Shown here piece by piece: positions 8,936-18,217 of a DNA stretch of 49,512 nt (the stretch's first letter is position 1; the number at the start of each line of letters is the position of its first letter). The stretch lies in the NCBI GenBank assembly GCA_016783885.1, contig JADHVR010000019.1, positions 1 to 49,512 of the forward strand, in the 5' to 3' direction. The notes beneath the pieces were generated by a model. It did no database searches. It worked only from the letters and a program-made list of their open reading frames with translations, and was not told where the DNA came from. This DNA is from Bacteroidales bacterium. Its GTDB lineage: Bacteria; Bacteroidota; Bacteroidia; Bacteroidales; JAADJA01. Made by a program: the position numbers and the translations under genes.

Positions 8936-9583
8936 TCAGTTTTCTTCAGTTGAAATTAATTCTCCGCTTTCAAAAATTAAGACCTTTTGTATAGTGCCGT
9001 CGGCATTATACCATGTTTCCCTTCCGTGTTTTACATTATCAATATAGTTGTTTTGTCTTTTTAATTGTCCGTTTCCGTACCATGCTTTTTGTTTCCCTGT
9101 TCCGTTAATAAAATCGCCAATTCCCACAATCGCCCCGTCATCTTCATAATACAACCACTGTCCGTCGAACATACCTTTGATGTAAGCTCCTTCAATTTTT
9201 ATTTGCCCTGAAGGATAATACAGGAGATACAAGCCATCAAGCGTGTCGTGGTAATAATATTGTTCTGATATTAGGTTTCCGTTGAGGTTGAACGATTTAA
9301 CCAAGCCATGTAAGCAGTTGTCTTTGTAATTTTCAGCAGAGTGTATTTTGCCATTTATAAACCATCTGACTGATTTACCCTGAAGTGTGTCGTTTACATA
9401 ATTACATTCGTGTTGTTTATTTCCGTTGGAGTAATACCATGTGGCTCTGCCATGATACTTTTTCCCTTTTTTTTGTATCTCGGATTTTAGCGTACCATCA
9501 TCATAATAATCTCTTTTGGTTTTTGTGCAAGCGGTCAGCAATATCACAAAAACGAAAATCAGAAGAAAAGTAAATCTGGTCAT
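8936..9583 (-). CDS. YwqK-family lipoprotein (MORN-like repeats)
   Basis: 215 aa from the ATG at 9583; a TTG two codons upstream is less likely. The N-terminus is a signal peptide with lipobox LLTAC, then KTKRDY, so it is a predicted lipoprotein. The body is about seven short repeats of the form YYxNGNKxxExxYxNDTLxG (for example WYYSNGNKQHECNY, YYPSGQIKIEGAY, WYGNGQLKRQNNY). This pattern is the YwqK/MORN-2 family, often annotated as 'toxin-antitoxin system YwqK antitoxin' without clear evidence. No toxin gene is adjacent. It sits between a membrane protein gene and aroK. Confidence 0.85.
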   Translation of the reverse strand: MTRFTFLLIFVFVILLTACTKTKRDYYDDGTLKSEIQKKGKKYHGRATWYYSNGNKQHECNYVNDTLQGKSVRWFINGKIHSAENYKDNCLHGLVKSFNLNGNLISEQYYYHDTLDGLYLLYYPSGQIKIEGAYIKGMFDGQWLYYEDDGAIVGIGDFINGTGKQKAWYGNGQLKRQNNYIDNVKHGRETWYNADGTIQKVLIFESGELISTEEN

Positions 9584-9615
9584 AAACAATGTTTGCGTTA
9601 ATCAATGAAGAAAAA

Positions 9616-10155
9616 TTATTTATCATTGCAGTTCAGATAATTTTTATTTATTATCTCTTCGATTGCTTTATCTCTCTCTATTAATTTCTCTGTCTTATTA
9701 ATGAAATAAAAGGCTATAAAGGGCACAATATTTATCATTATTATGAAATTATCAACATTATGTTTTATTTCAAAATTGAATCCAGAAATCATTGCTTTAA
9801 ATTGAAAATTAAAATTATTTTCGATATCTAATCCAGCCGCTAAAGAGAATCCGGATGTGTATTCGTACTTAACACCTTGAATTGCAATAATAAAAATTTG
9901 CAGGAAAAAGTTCAGACTAGATAAGTCAAATCCATATTTTTTATCTTTTAAAATCGAATATCCACAATATATAGAGAATGCGTAAAGTATTAGAACCAGT
10001 AATAAAATCAGTAACATTAGTCCTGTTATAGTGCCGATCTGTGCCAATACCCATATAAATATCAGGTATCCAAGTACTCCACCAATAATTTGGTAGTATC
10101 CAAGAATATTTTTATTTCGATTTATTAAATATTTTATTTCAAACCTTTCGTCCAT
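9616..10155 (-). CDS. hypothetical integral membrane protein
   Basis: 179 aa with about four hydrophobic segments: ~18-38 (YYQIIGGVLGYLIFIWVLAQ), ~44-66, ~82-95 (LNFFLQIFIIAIQG) and ~134-152 (FIIMINIVPFIAFYFIN), with a non-hydrophobic stretch at ~96-133. Both ends are charged and appear cytosolic. No family recognised. ATG start. It is probably the first gene of a run with the YwqK-like lipoprotein, aroK and yjbQ, with gaps of 32, 2 and 26 bp. Confidence 0.65.
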   Translation of the reverse strand: MDERFEIKYLINRNKNILGYYQIIGGVLGYLIFIWVLAQIGTITGLMLLILLLVLILYAFSIYCGYSILKDKKYGFDLSSLNFFLQIFIIAIQGVKYEYTSGFSLAAGLDIENNFNFQFKAMISGFNFEIKHNVDNFIIMINIVPFIAFYFINKTEKLIERDKAIEEIINKNYLNCNDK

Positions 10156-10300
10156 TAAATTGCATTTTTGCTAACGTAATAGTTCATAAGCTTCGGGATG
10201 CAAAATTCAAAAATAGATAAAAAAGTTGAAGATAAAGGGGAAATTTATTTAAAATTCAACCATTTAGCCATATAACCATTAAATCATCGGTTTCTTAATT

Positions 10301-10516
10301 TTATTGGAGATATGCCGAACCTCTCTCTTTATAAATCCTGATGAAATTTTCTATTGACCTGTCATAAGTGTGTTCAATATCAGATGGGAAATAACATGCC
10401 GGCAATTCATTAATTCTCCTGTGATAGCTTATACATTCGCAGCAAATTCCCTTCTTGGAGCATGGATAAGTGCAGTTGCAATTCTGTTTGTTTTTTTCAA
10501 ATGTGCATGTTTTCAT
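10301..10516 (-). CDS. small cysteine-rich protein (DUF6485-like)
   Basis: 71 aa with a cysteine pattern at the N-terminus: [16 protein letters not shown], then [14 protein letters not shown], then [11 protein letters not shown]. This layout matches the DUF6485 family as I recall it; metal binding is likely but no function is known. ATG start. It begins 12 bp after the rlmB stop on the same strand, so the two are probably co-transcribed. Confidence 0.75.
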   Translation of the reverse strand: MKTCTFEKNKQNCNCTYPCSKKGICCECISYHRRINELPACYFPSDIEHTYDRSIENFIRIYKERGSAYLQ

Positions 10517-10528
10517 TTTTTAAAATTT

Positions 10529-11263
10529 TTATAATCTTTGTTTTACAACTTCAAACATAATGATACCTGCTGCAACCGAGACATTAAGCGATTGAATTTC
10601 TCCATCCATCGGTATCTTTACTATTTCATTACACAATTTAAGATATTCATCTGAAATTCCTTTTTCTTCCGAGCCTAAGATGATTGCCGTGGGTTTTGAA
10701 TAATCAATATCATAGTGATATTTTTCGGCTTTTTCAGTAGCGGCAACAATTTGTAATCCGCTGTTTTTAATGTATAAGATGGTTTCTTTCAGGTTGGAGG
10801 TGCGGCAAACAGGTATTTTATGCAATGCGCCTGCCGAAGTTTTAATTGCATCTGCATTTATTTGCGCAGAGCCTTTTGAGGGCAGAATGATGGCATCTGC
10901 ACCAGCGCACTCAGCGGAGCGGGCAATCGCCCCAAGGTTCCTCACGTCGGTAATTTTGTCTAATATCAATAAAAAGGGCGCTTTGCCCGATTCGAATATA
11001 GAAGGAAGTAAGGTTTCAATATTTGTATATTCAACAGGGGAGATTAGCGCCACAATTCCCTGGTGATTTTGACGGGTGAGTTTGTTCAGCTTTTCTTTCG
11101 GGACAAACTGGAACGGAATATTATATTCGGTAGCAATTTTTTTTACTTCGTTGATCTTATGTGGCAGGATAGATTTTTGAAAAAAGATCTTATCAATTTC
11201 TTTGCCTTCTTTGATAGCCTCAACAACAGGTTTAAGTCCGTAGATAATATTGTTTTTACTCAA
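10529..11263 (-). CDS. rlmB: 23S rRNA (guanosine-2'-O-)-methyltransferase RlmB
   Basis: About 244 aa, SPOUT-class enzyme that 2'-O-methylates G2251 of 23S rRNA. The N-terminal substrate-binding domain begins NIIYGLKPVVEAIKEGKEID. The SPOUT knot motifs are ILDKITDVRNLGAIARSAEC, PTAIILGSEEKGIS and IPMDGEIQSLNVSVAAGI. The open frame extends to a TTG at 11311, but I chose the TTG at 11263 (MSKNNIIYGL): family N-termini start there, and a perfect TATCTTTG promoter box lies at 11292-11299, inside the longer frame. No ATG is available. The small Cys-rich gene follows. Confidence 0.93.
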   Translation of the reverse strand: MSKNNIIYGLKPVVEAIKEGKEIDKIFFQKSILPHKINEVKKIATEYNIPFQFVPKEKLNKLTRQNHQGIVALISPVEYTNIETLLPSIFESGKAPFLLILDKITDVRNLGAIARSAECAGADAIILPSKGSAQINADAIKTSAGALHKIPVCRTSNLKETILYIKNSGLQIVAATEKAEKYHYDIDYSKPTAIILGSEEKGISDEYLKLCNEIVKIPMDGEIQSLNVSVAAGIIMFEVVKQRL

Positions 11264-11291
11264 AATGTTTGAGATTGATTTGATATAGCTG

Positions 11292-11299
11292 CAAAGATA
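11292..11299 (-). promoter_or_regulatory. candidate -7 box for rlmB
   Basis: CAAAGATA on the plus strand is TATCTTTG on the minus strand, an exact -7 match about 28 bp before the TTG at 11263. It rules against the longer TTG start at 11311. No TTG at the right -33 spacing was seen. Confidence 0.45.
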
Positions 11300-11564
11300 T
11301 ACTGAATTCAAAAAGATTTGTGAAATATTTTACTATATTTAACGTGCGTTTTTGTGTTTCTGTCTGCCCCGTAAGAAAGAATGACTGTATTGCGGCATTT
11401 AAGTGGATAAAAATATTAATTGCCACAAAATCACTAAATCACAAAATTTCACTAAAAGAATAATAAAATTTGCAATCGTCATAATATATTTTATTTTAAT
11501 ATCCTTCGTTTTCACTTATATTCTATATTTTTACGCCTAAATTAAAGGATAATATCACTGCCTT

Positions 11565-13610
11565 ATGCAATTTGTTAATCCCGGTTTTTTATATGGTTTA
11601 TTTGCTGTTTCAATCCCAATTATAATTCACCTTTTTAATTTCAGGAGGTTCAAAAAAGTATATTTTACTAATGTAAAATTTATCCGGGAGTTAAAGCAGC
11701 AAACACAAAAACAATCGAAACTAAAACATCTGCTTGTTCTTTTATTGAGGATTCTCGCCATTGCTACTATTGTTTTTGCTTTTGCTCAGCCTTATATACC
11801 TGTTTCGCAAAATATAATTAAGCCCAATGAAAAAAATGCAGTAAGCATTTATATTGATAATTCCTTCAGTATGCAGGCAGAATCAGATAAAGGCACTTTG
11901 CTTGATAAGGTAAAAGATAAAGCATCGGAAATTGCTTCCGTATATAAAAGTTCCGACCTTTTCCAGCTTTTAACAAACGATTTTGAAGGCGGTCATCAGC
12001 GGTTTGTCAGCAGGGATGAATTTATTAATCTTGTCGAAGAAGTCGGTATATCGCCTGTGGTAAAGACTATTCCCGAAATAATTACAAGGCAGGAAGATTT
12101 GTTTTCTGTTAATCCTGCCAAAGTAAAAACGGCTTATTTTATCTCTGATTTTCAAAAAAGTATTTTTACGGAAGATTTATCAATCGAAGATTCATTATTA
12201 AATGTATATCTGATTCCCGTAGAAGCATTAAATTCGGATAATCTTTATATTGACAGTTGCTGGTTCACGGCTCCGGTTCAGCAGGTAAATCAAAACGTTG
12301 AATTAAAAGTCAGGATCAGGAACAGCTCGGGCAATGATTATGAAAAGATACCTGTTAAGCTGAAAATCAATGGTCAGCAAAAAGCTGTGGCAAGCTTTGA
12401 TATTAAACCTGGCTCGGAAGCCCTGGTTAAGTTACCATATACCAATTACGAAACCGGGATACAATATGGCGAACTGGAAATTACAGATTATCCGGTTAGC
12501 TTTGATGATAAGTTTTATTTTTCCTATAACGTATCTCCGGTTATACCTGTGCTTTGTATAAACGGAAATGGGGAAAATGTTTATCTCAACTCCTTATTTA
12601 AAAACGATACTTCTTTTTTGTTCAGGAATATAGAAAAAGGAAATATTGATTATTCCGATTTTGTATCCTTTCGTTTGATTATTCTTAACGAACCGGATAA
12701 TATTTCAAGCGGATTAATACAAGAGCTTAACAGGTTTGTTGCAAATGGCGGAAGCATTATGATATTGCCTTCCGAAAACATAAATTTTGAAAGCTATAAA
12801 GATTTGATGAGTTCGCTTGAAACAGGTTATTATGTCGAACTGGACACTACTGATACAAAAATAAGTTTTATAAACCTTGAACATCCTTTGTATGTGGATG
12901 TTTTTGACGAGATACCGGAAAACATCGATTTGCCGGTGGTTTTTAAAAGCTATGTTTTGAGTGAGAGAACTCACACAAAGCAGGAGTCGCTTCTTGAGTT
13001 GCAAAATGGCAATAATTTCTTAAAGACTCAATATTATAAAAACGGCAAAGTGTATGTTTTTGCTGCACCGTTTCAAACTGATTTCAGTAATTTTCCAAAA
13101 CATGCCATATTTGTTCCCACATTATATAAAATTGCTGTTTCCAGCGCTCTTGATGACAAACTTAATTACACGATAGGAGAGAATGAGCTGATTCGTATAA
13201 GCAATGTCAGATTAAGTGGAGATAATGTTTTTCGTATCAGGAGCAACGAATCTGATTTTGAATTTATACCGGAACACAGGAGAATTAATTCCCATCTTGA
13301 TATTTTTACACACGGGCAGGTTACATTTGCAGGGAATTATTTTTTATATGAAGATGATGTTCCTTTGAAAGGTATTTCGTTTAATTATGACAATAAAGAA
13401 TCCGAATTAACCTTTTTCTCTGTTGAAGAAATAAAAGAGATTTTAAACGAGGCGGGAATTAATAACATAAAAGTTCTGGAGCCGAAGGATAAGCCCTTTG
13501 TGCAAACCCTTTCGGAGCTAAGCCAGGGAAAAAAATTATGGAAGTGGTTTATGATTCTTGCCCTTGCTTTTTTATTAGCTGAAGTGCTTTTGCTCAGGTT
13601 TTGGAAGTAA
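11565..13610 (+). CDS. BatA-domain / VWA-like membrane protein
   Basis: 681 aa. The N-terminus is the BatA domain common in Bacteroidota (FVNPGFLYGLFAVSIPIIIH, HLFNFRRFKKVYFTNVKFIR), with one TM near the start and another at ~57-80 (LVLLLRILAIATIVFAFAQP). A von Willebrand factor A-like domain follows with a MIDAS-type DxSxS at ~97-101 (YIDNSFSMQ). Next comes a long beta-rich periplasmic part and a closing TM (WFMILALAFLLAEVLLLRFW). Such proteins belong to the BatABCD/aerotolerance-type family, role uncertain; no MoxR or other bat gene is adjacent. ATG start. It is the last chromosomal backbone gene before the accessory island, whose repeat begins 17 bp after the stop. Confidence 0.85.
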   Translation: MQFVNPGFLYGLFAVSIPIIIHLFNFRRFKKVYFTNVKFIRELKQQTQKQSKLKHLLVLLLRILAIATIVFAFAQPYIPVSQNIIKPNEKNAVSIYIDNSFSMQAESDKGTLLDKVKDKASEIASVYKSSDLFQLLTNDFEGGHQRFVSRDEFINLVEEVGISPVVKTIPEIITRQEDLFSVNPAKVKTAYFISDFQKSIFTEDLSIEDSLLNVYLIPVEALNSDNLYIDSCWFTAPVQQVNQNVELKVRIRNSSGNDYEKIPVKLKINGQQKAVASFDIKPGSEALVKLPYTNYETGIQYGELEITDYPVSFDDKFYFSYNVSPVIPVLCINGNGENVYLNSLFKNDTSFLFRNIEKGNIDYSDFVSFRLIILNEPDNISSGLIQELNRFVANGGSIMILPSENINFESYKDLMSSLETGYYVELDTTDTKISFINLEHPLYVDVFDEIPENIDLPVVFKSYVLSERTHTKQESLLELQNGNNFLKTQYYKNGKVYVFAAPFQTDFSNFPKHAIFVPTLYKIAVSSALDDKLNYTIGENELIRISNVRLSGDNVFRIRSNESDFEFIPEHRRINSHLDIFTHGQVTFAGNYFLYEDDVPLKGISFNYDNKESELTFFSVEEIKEILNEAGINNIKVLEPKDKPFVQTLSELSQGKKLWKWFMILALAFLLAEVLLLRFWK

Positions 13611-13626
13611 TTTATCTCAATCAAAC

Positions 13627-13757
13627 TATAAATGCTTAACAAGAATGGAAACGGATTTTAAATTATAAATCAAGCAGTTAAAAAAACAGAATAATTTTTA
13701 TAGTAGAAATAAACGTAATACTTATATTTACAAGTTACCAACAAGCCTAAAAAAGAC
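13627..13757. repeat. long direct repeat, copy A (left edge of the accessory island)
   Basis: About 130 bp that recurs with mismatches and small gaps at 21829-21960. Shared blocks include TATAAATGCTTAACAAGAAT, GGAAACGGATTT, ATTATAAATCAAG and ATAGTAGAAATAAACGTAAT. Copy A starts 17 bp after the BatA stop and ends ~240 bp before the helicase gene. No convincing ORF is present. Confidence 0.8.
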
Positions 13758-13847
13758 AGCGATAGAATGAAACATGACAGTAAAACATATAAGGACAGAA
13801 AAGAAAGACTAATCGGAATGACTGCCAACCACAACAGCCTACCCGAT

Positions 13848-13895
13848 AAAGTTTTATTTTTTGCCGACCCGCATTTTTTGTTTTTTAATTTTTTC
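13848..13895. repeat. inverted repeat flanking the helicase module, left arm
   Basis: The blocks AAAGTTTTATTTTTTG (from 13848) and ATTTTTTGTTTTTTAATTTT (13873 on) appear inverted at 18962-19013 as GAAAAATTAAAAAACAAAA and AAAAATAAAACTTTGC, in mirrored order and spacing. Weaker similarity continues toward the genes. The two arms enclose exactly the helicase/coiled-coil pair. The blocks are AT-rich, so part of the match could be chance. Confidence 0.5.
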
Positions 13896-13999
13896 GCCAA
13901 ACCACATTGCACACATTTGCCTTTGCTTGCTTACGCACCGGCCAACCCAAAAGCAAAGACAAAAGAGTGCAATCGCCAACGTTTTATTAACTTGACTTA

Positions 14000-16900
14000 A
14001 TGCAACTACAAGCAGGATACATATATGACTTCGTTAAAAACAAACTACTGAGTGAAAATAAATCCTCAGAAGTTTTGTCCCTACTTGAATATCTATCTTA
14101 CTTTGAAGTTGATTCTGACTTAGTTGAAGAAAACGAAAATGACAAACCAGAATTAGCAGTAATCAACAACTTACTTTCAAGAGGGCTACCGACACGACCA
14201 AGTTTGTTCATGGAGAAAATGTTTTTGAACGCACTTGAAATCGGTGAATCCCAAACAGACATTTTAGGAAACATTGAATCGGAAACAAACAATTCATTCA
14301 ATTCTGTTGCTCAATTTCTTTTCAAAGCATTACACATTATTGACCCGAGAATAACTCACGACAGAACAAGGTTTCAACTTCAACAGAGTTTTGAGTTTGA
14401 CAACATCGGTAGCCGTTACGAAGAAGATTTTCTTTTTTCTCATGTTCCAAGAATACTAGGCGCAGAATGGTTTCAACTTTTAGAATCACAAAGAGAGTTC
14501 ACTTCAATCGTAAATCTTGACAACAACTTTACAAGACAGCGAACAGATTTCTCAATCGAATTTCCTTTTCCACTCATGGACAAGAAAGGGATTATTATTG
14601 AAATTGATGGACCCCACCATTGGGAAAATGAAAATCAAAAGATTTTAGACCAACAAAGAGATACAGCAGCAGAAAATATGGGTTGGCTCAACACCTTGAG
14701 AATTGAAACAAGAATATTTGATAGGATTGAAAGCAAATTTTCAGGACTGAAAGAGTTAGCAAGACAACCATTTTTTCAAAACATAAAACTCAACTATCAA
14801 ACCCCTCTCTATTTTGACAAAGAAGGATTGAAAGCACTTCAACTCATTTTATCTCCATTCGCCATTGCGAGGATTCAAAAGGTTTTGATTCAATATTTGC
14901 TGCAAGGCAAACTCATTTTGTCAGCAACAAAATGGAAGATTGGAGTAATTGAAAGAGATGTTCCGTGTGCTGCAATTGCCATTGCAGATTTGAAACAACA
15001 TCTGCAAAACATTTTTTCTTTACAAGACAAATCATTCAATCCTGAAATTGAGCTTACTGTTTTTACCACACAAGAATTTCAGCCAGCATCTTTGAACAAA
15101 GTTGATTTATCAAAACATTTTTCAGTAATTAATTTCCTTGATATCACTACTCAAAATGCGAATTATGAGTTTGATATTTTGATTGACATTTCTGTTTTGC
15201 AACGAAAAGGATATTCAGGAAATGAAATTTTTATTACATCAAATGAAAAATGTGTTGTGCGTTCCGCACATCACAAACACAGCACACGCACCTTTCTCAC
15301 TTCTGATATAATCGACTACTCGAATTTTGTTGCGGCTAATGAACAGCAACCCGAACAAACTTCTATTGATGAAGAAAAGGTTGTGTTACTTGAATATTTT
15401 CTTCAAAATATTTTCAGGAAGGAAAAATTTTGGGCAGGTCAATTAGAAATCCTGAACAAAGCATTGCAAGGAGAAAGTGTAATTGGTTTGCTTCCTACCG
15501 GTGGCGGCAAATCACTTACTTATCAACTCGCAGCAATGTTGCAACCTGGAATTTGTTTGGTGATTGACCCAATTAAATCTTTGATGAAAGATCAGTATCA
15601 TAATTTAAGAAAAAATCAAATAGATGCTTGCAATTTCATCAATTCATCTTTGAAAACACGTGAGCAGAAAACAAAAGAAACAGCAAAGTTCAGGAATGGT
15701 GAAGTTCTTATTTGTTTCGTTTCACCGGAACGACTTCAAATGAAAGAGTTCAGAGATACTCTGAAAGAAATGAAGGAGAATGAAATTTATTTCAGCTATT
15801 GTGTTATTGATGAAGCACATTGCGTTTCGGAGTGGGGACATGATTTCAGAACATCGTATTTGAGTTTGGGAAAAAATGCCTTTGAGTTCTGCAAAACAAA
15901 AAACAAAGAAACTATTCCTCTTTTCGGTTTGACAGCAACAGCTTCGTTTGATGTGTTATCAGATGTTCAAAGAGAACTTTCAGGCAACAACGAAAGATAC
16001 AAGTTAAAGGAAGATTCAATTATCCGATTTGACACAGTGAACAGAGAGGAATTAAACTTTGAAATCATAAATGTATTCGCTGACTTGCGTGACACAGATT
16101 CAGAGTGGAGACTGAAAGAAAAATTAGGAACGCAAAAGCAATCAAAACTCATAAATCATTTAAGCAGTTTCCGTTTTGATAATCAAAATAAATATTCTGG
16201 AATTATTTTTTGTCCGCATCGTGGGTGGTATTTCGGTGTTACTGACAGATACAGAAATGATGATTTAAGAAATGGAGTTTATGATGCAATACAAAGAGCA
16301 GCTATTCCGAGTTTGCGAATAGGTTCGTTCATGGGTTCAGATTCTGATGATGAAAGAACCGCAGAATTGATTGAAGCAGATTCAATTCAAGCACAAGAAG
16401 ATTTTATTGGAAACAATTTGAACTTGCTTGTTTCAACAAAAGCATTCGGAATGGGAATTGACAAACCAAACATTCGGTTCACTTTTCATGTAAATTATCC
16501 AAGTTCAATTGAAAGCTTTGTTCAGGAAGCAGGCAGGGCAGGTAGAGACAAACAACCAGCAACTTCTTTTATCCTTTTCAATGATGAGCAAATTGAAAAA
16601 GGAGACAAGATTCATGAAATTGATAGGGACAATCTTTTGTTTTTTCACAATTCATCTTTCAAAGGAGTTGAAAAAGAAAAGGCGATTTTATTTGAATTGC
16701 TTTCGGCAATTCACACACCCAACAAATTATTTGAAATTGAGGTTAAACTTTATGAGGAGTTTCAGCAAGATATTAATTTAGCACTATGGAAAAGCCAAGC
16801 AGGGCACTGGTATTTTTTTGTAAACGGAGAGAACTTTGAGGACAAATTTGGTGCAGTAAAAATTCCTTCACTTCAAATTGATACAACCCGAATTACAAAA

Positions 16901-18217
16901 CCAGTAAATGAATGTAACCAAGTCCTGAATTTTATCAGCAATTTCATTCGGCAAAACGCTAATGGGGATGTAATACTGTGGTTAAAAACTTCAACTACTA
17001 TTGCGGGATTAGAAACTTTATTACAAGCAAATGAAAGAATTGAACTCACACTTCGCTTTGAAAATAACATCACAGAACGAGTTGAAATAATAAGTAGATG
17101 GCTCAATGCAGCGTTCAATACAAACAGGTTTGATTTGGTAACGACAAAAGGTATTTTAGCATTCTCAAATTCGTTTGAGGATTTTAAAGAGCAAGTAGTT
17201 TCAAAACTTAACAACGGAATCCCTTTTGAGCAAGCAGCCAGAGCAAGAGACCAAGCAAGAAATAATCAGATAGGAACAGCAGAAAGAGAATTACAAAGAT
17301 TATTTGATGGATACAGAACTAAAGCAGATACAGAGAAAGCACTGTACCGCTTATCAACTGTTGGTGTGATTGACGATTACACTGTTGATTTCAATTCCAA
17401 AACCTATACTGTTTATGCAAGGATGAAAACGGATGAACAATATTTCAATAACTTGGAGAACTACATCAGGAAATATTATTCAGAAGTAAGAACTAAACAA
17501 GAAATCAGAAAAGCAAGGCAATCTGAAGGAACAACAACAATTCAAAAATGTCTTTACTTCCTTACGGACTTCGTGTATTGTGAGATTGAGAAGAAAAGGT
17601 TTGAAGGGATTGGAGTAATGAAGGAAGCATGTGAAATTGGAAAAGAAAACGGAGGTGCAGCGTTTAAAGAATTTGTTGATTTGTATTTCAACTCTAAATA
17701 TGCAAGAAAGGGATATGAAGTTAATGGAGAGAATAGATCTTTAACCGACAGAACAGAAGAAGGAAGACAACAAAACATCAAATGGGTTTGGGAATTTATT
17801 GAAGTAATTGATGAAGATAAATCAGGCGGACACATTAATAACCTGAAACACTTGCGTGGTGCATGTGTACGATTACTTATTCCGCAACCTGACAATGCAG
17901 TATTTCATTTGTTAAAAGCATTTTCAATTTTTATCTTAGAACCTGAAAACAAAAGATTGATGGATGAAGCATCAAATAGTTTTGCAAAAGGATTTATTGA
18001 ATTTCAAAAAGAAAAAAATTTGGCATTTGACCAAGTTTTGATACACGCAGAAAAATTCAAAGAGTATGTTCTCCAATTTTCAACACATCCCGGGATACAA
18101 GAGATAATGCAAAATCAGATTACTATTCTATCAGTAAAAGTTCATTCGGAATGGTTGGAAAACTTTAATAATAAATTTTTAGAAAAATATGAACCAAGAC
18201 ATTCATTCGCATCTTGA
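14000..18217 (+). CDS. RecQ-like helicase with N-terminal DUF559/Vsr-like nuclease domain; candidate defence protein
   Basis: 1405 aa, much longer than RecQ (~600). Residues ~1-170 are not recognised. Residues ~178-240 match a PD-(D/E)XK fold of DUF559/Vsr type: RTDFSIEFPF (Asp183), IIIEIDGPHHWE (Glu201, Asp203), then QQRDTAAENMGWLNTLRI. A ~200-aa linker follows. The RecQ helicase core spans ~470-880: GLLPTGGGKSLTYQ (~496-509), VIDPIKSLMKDQ, DEAHCVSEWGHDFR (~604), FGLTATAS, GMGIDKPNIRFTFHVNYPSS (~817) and motif VI FVQEAGRAGRDKQP. The last ~520 aa are unassigned; the usual RQC and HRDC domains were not recognised. ATG start. Its 3' end overlaps the coiled-coil gene by 29 bp, implying coupled translation. 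The island setting points to DNA-targeting phage defence (inference). Confidence 0.85.
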   Translation: MQLQAGYIYDFVKNKLLSENKSSEVLSLLEYLSYFEVDSDLVEENENDKPELAVINNLLSRGLPTRPSLFMEKMFLNALEIGESQTDILGNIESETNNSFNSVAQFLFKALHIIDPRITHDRTRFQLQQSFEFDNIGSRYEEDFLFSHVPRILGAEWFQLLESQREFTSIVNLDNNFTRQRTDFSIEFPFPLMDKKGIIIEIDGPHHWENENQKILDQQRDTAAENMGWLNTLRIETRIFDRIESKFSGLKELARQPFFQNIKLNYQTPLYFDKEGLKALQLILSPFAIARIQKVLIQYLLQGKLILSATKWKIGVIERDVPCAAIAIADLKQHLQNIFSLQDKSFNPEIELTVFTTQEFQPASLNKVDLSKHFSVINFLDITTQNANYEFDILIDISVLQRKGYSGNEIFITSNEKCVVRSAHHKHSTRTFLTSDIIDYSNFVAANEQQPEQTSIDEEKVVLLEYFLQNIFRKEKFWAGQLEILNKALQGESVIGLLPTGGGKSLTYQLAAMLQPGICLVIDPIKSLMKDQYHNLRKNQIDACNFINSSLKTREQKTKETAKFRNGEVLICFVSPERLQMKEFRDTLKEMKENEIYFSYCVIDEAHCVSEWGHDFRTSYLSLGKNAFEFCKTKNKETIPLFGLTATASFDVLSDVQRELSGNNERYKLKEDSIIRFDTVNREELNFEIINVFADLRDTDSEWRLKEKLGTQKQSKLINHLSSFRFDNQNKYSGIIFCPHRGWYFGVTDRYRNDDLRNGVYDAIQRAAIPSLRIGSFMGSDSDDERTAELIEADSIQAQEDFIGNNLNLLVSTKAFGMGIDKPNIRFTFHVNYPSSIESFVQEAGRAGRDKQPATSFILFNDEQIEKGDKIHEIDRDNLLFFHNSSFKGVEKEKAILFELLSAIHTPNKLFEIEVKLYEEFQQDINLALWKSQAGHWYFFVNGENFEDKFGAVKIPSLQIDTTRITKPVNECNQVLNFISNFIRQNANGDVILWLKTSTTIAGLETLLQANERIELTLRFENNITERVEIISRWLNAAFNTNRFDLVTTKGILAFSNSFEDFKEQVVSKLNNGIPFEQAARARDQARNNQIGTAERELQRLFDGYRTKADTEKALYRLSTVGVIDDYTVDFNSKTYTVYARMKTDEQYFNNLENYIRKYYSEVRTKQEIRKARQSEGTTTIQKCLYFLTDFVYCEIEKKRFEGIGVMKEACEIGKENGGAAFKEFVDLYFNSKYARKGYEVNGENRSLTDRTEEGRQQNIKWVWEFIEVIDEDKSGGHINNLKHLRGACVRLLIPQPDNAVFHLLKAFSIFILEPENKRLMDEASNSFAKGFIEFQKEKNLAFDQVLIHAEKFKEYVLQFSTHPGIQEIMQNQITILSVKVHSEWLENFNNKFLEKYEPRHSFAS

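Noticed and set aside
8936..9583. YwqK-like protein as a working antitoxin
   Set aside because: No toxin-like gene is adjacent, it has a lipoprotein signal, and the antitoxin label of this family rests on annotation transfer.
13767..14000. Open frame of 77 codons before the helicase gene
   Set aside because: It runs through repeat and inverted-repeat sequence, its product is low-complexity (FFADPHFLFFNFFAK), and it touches the helicase start only by chance.
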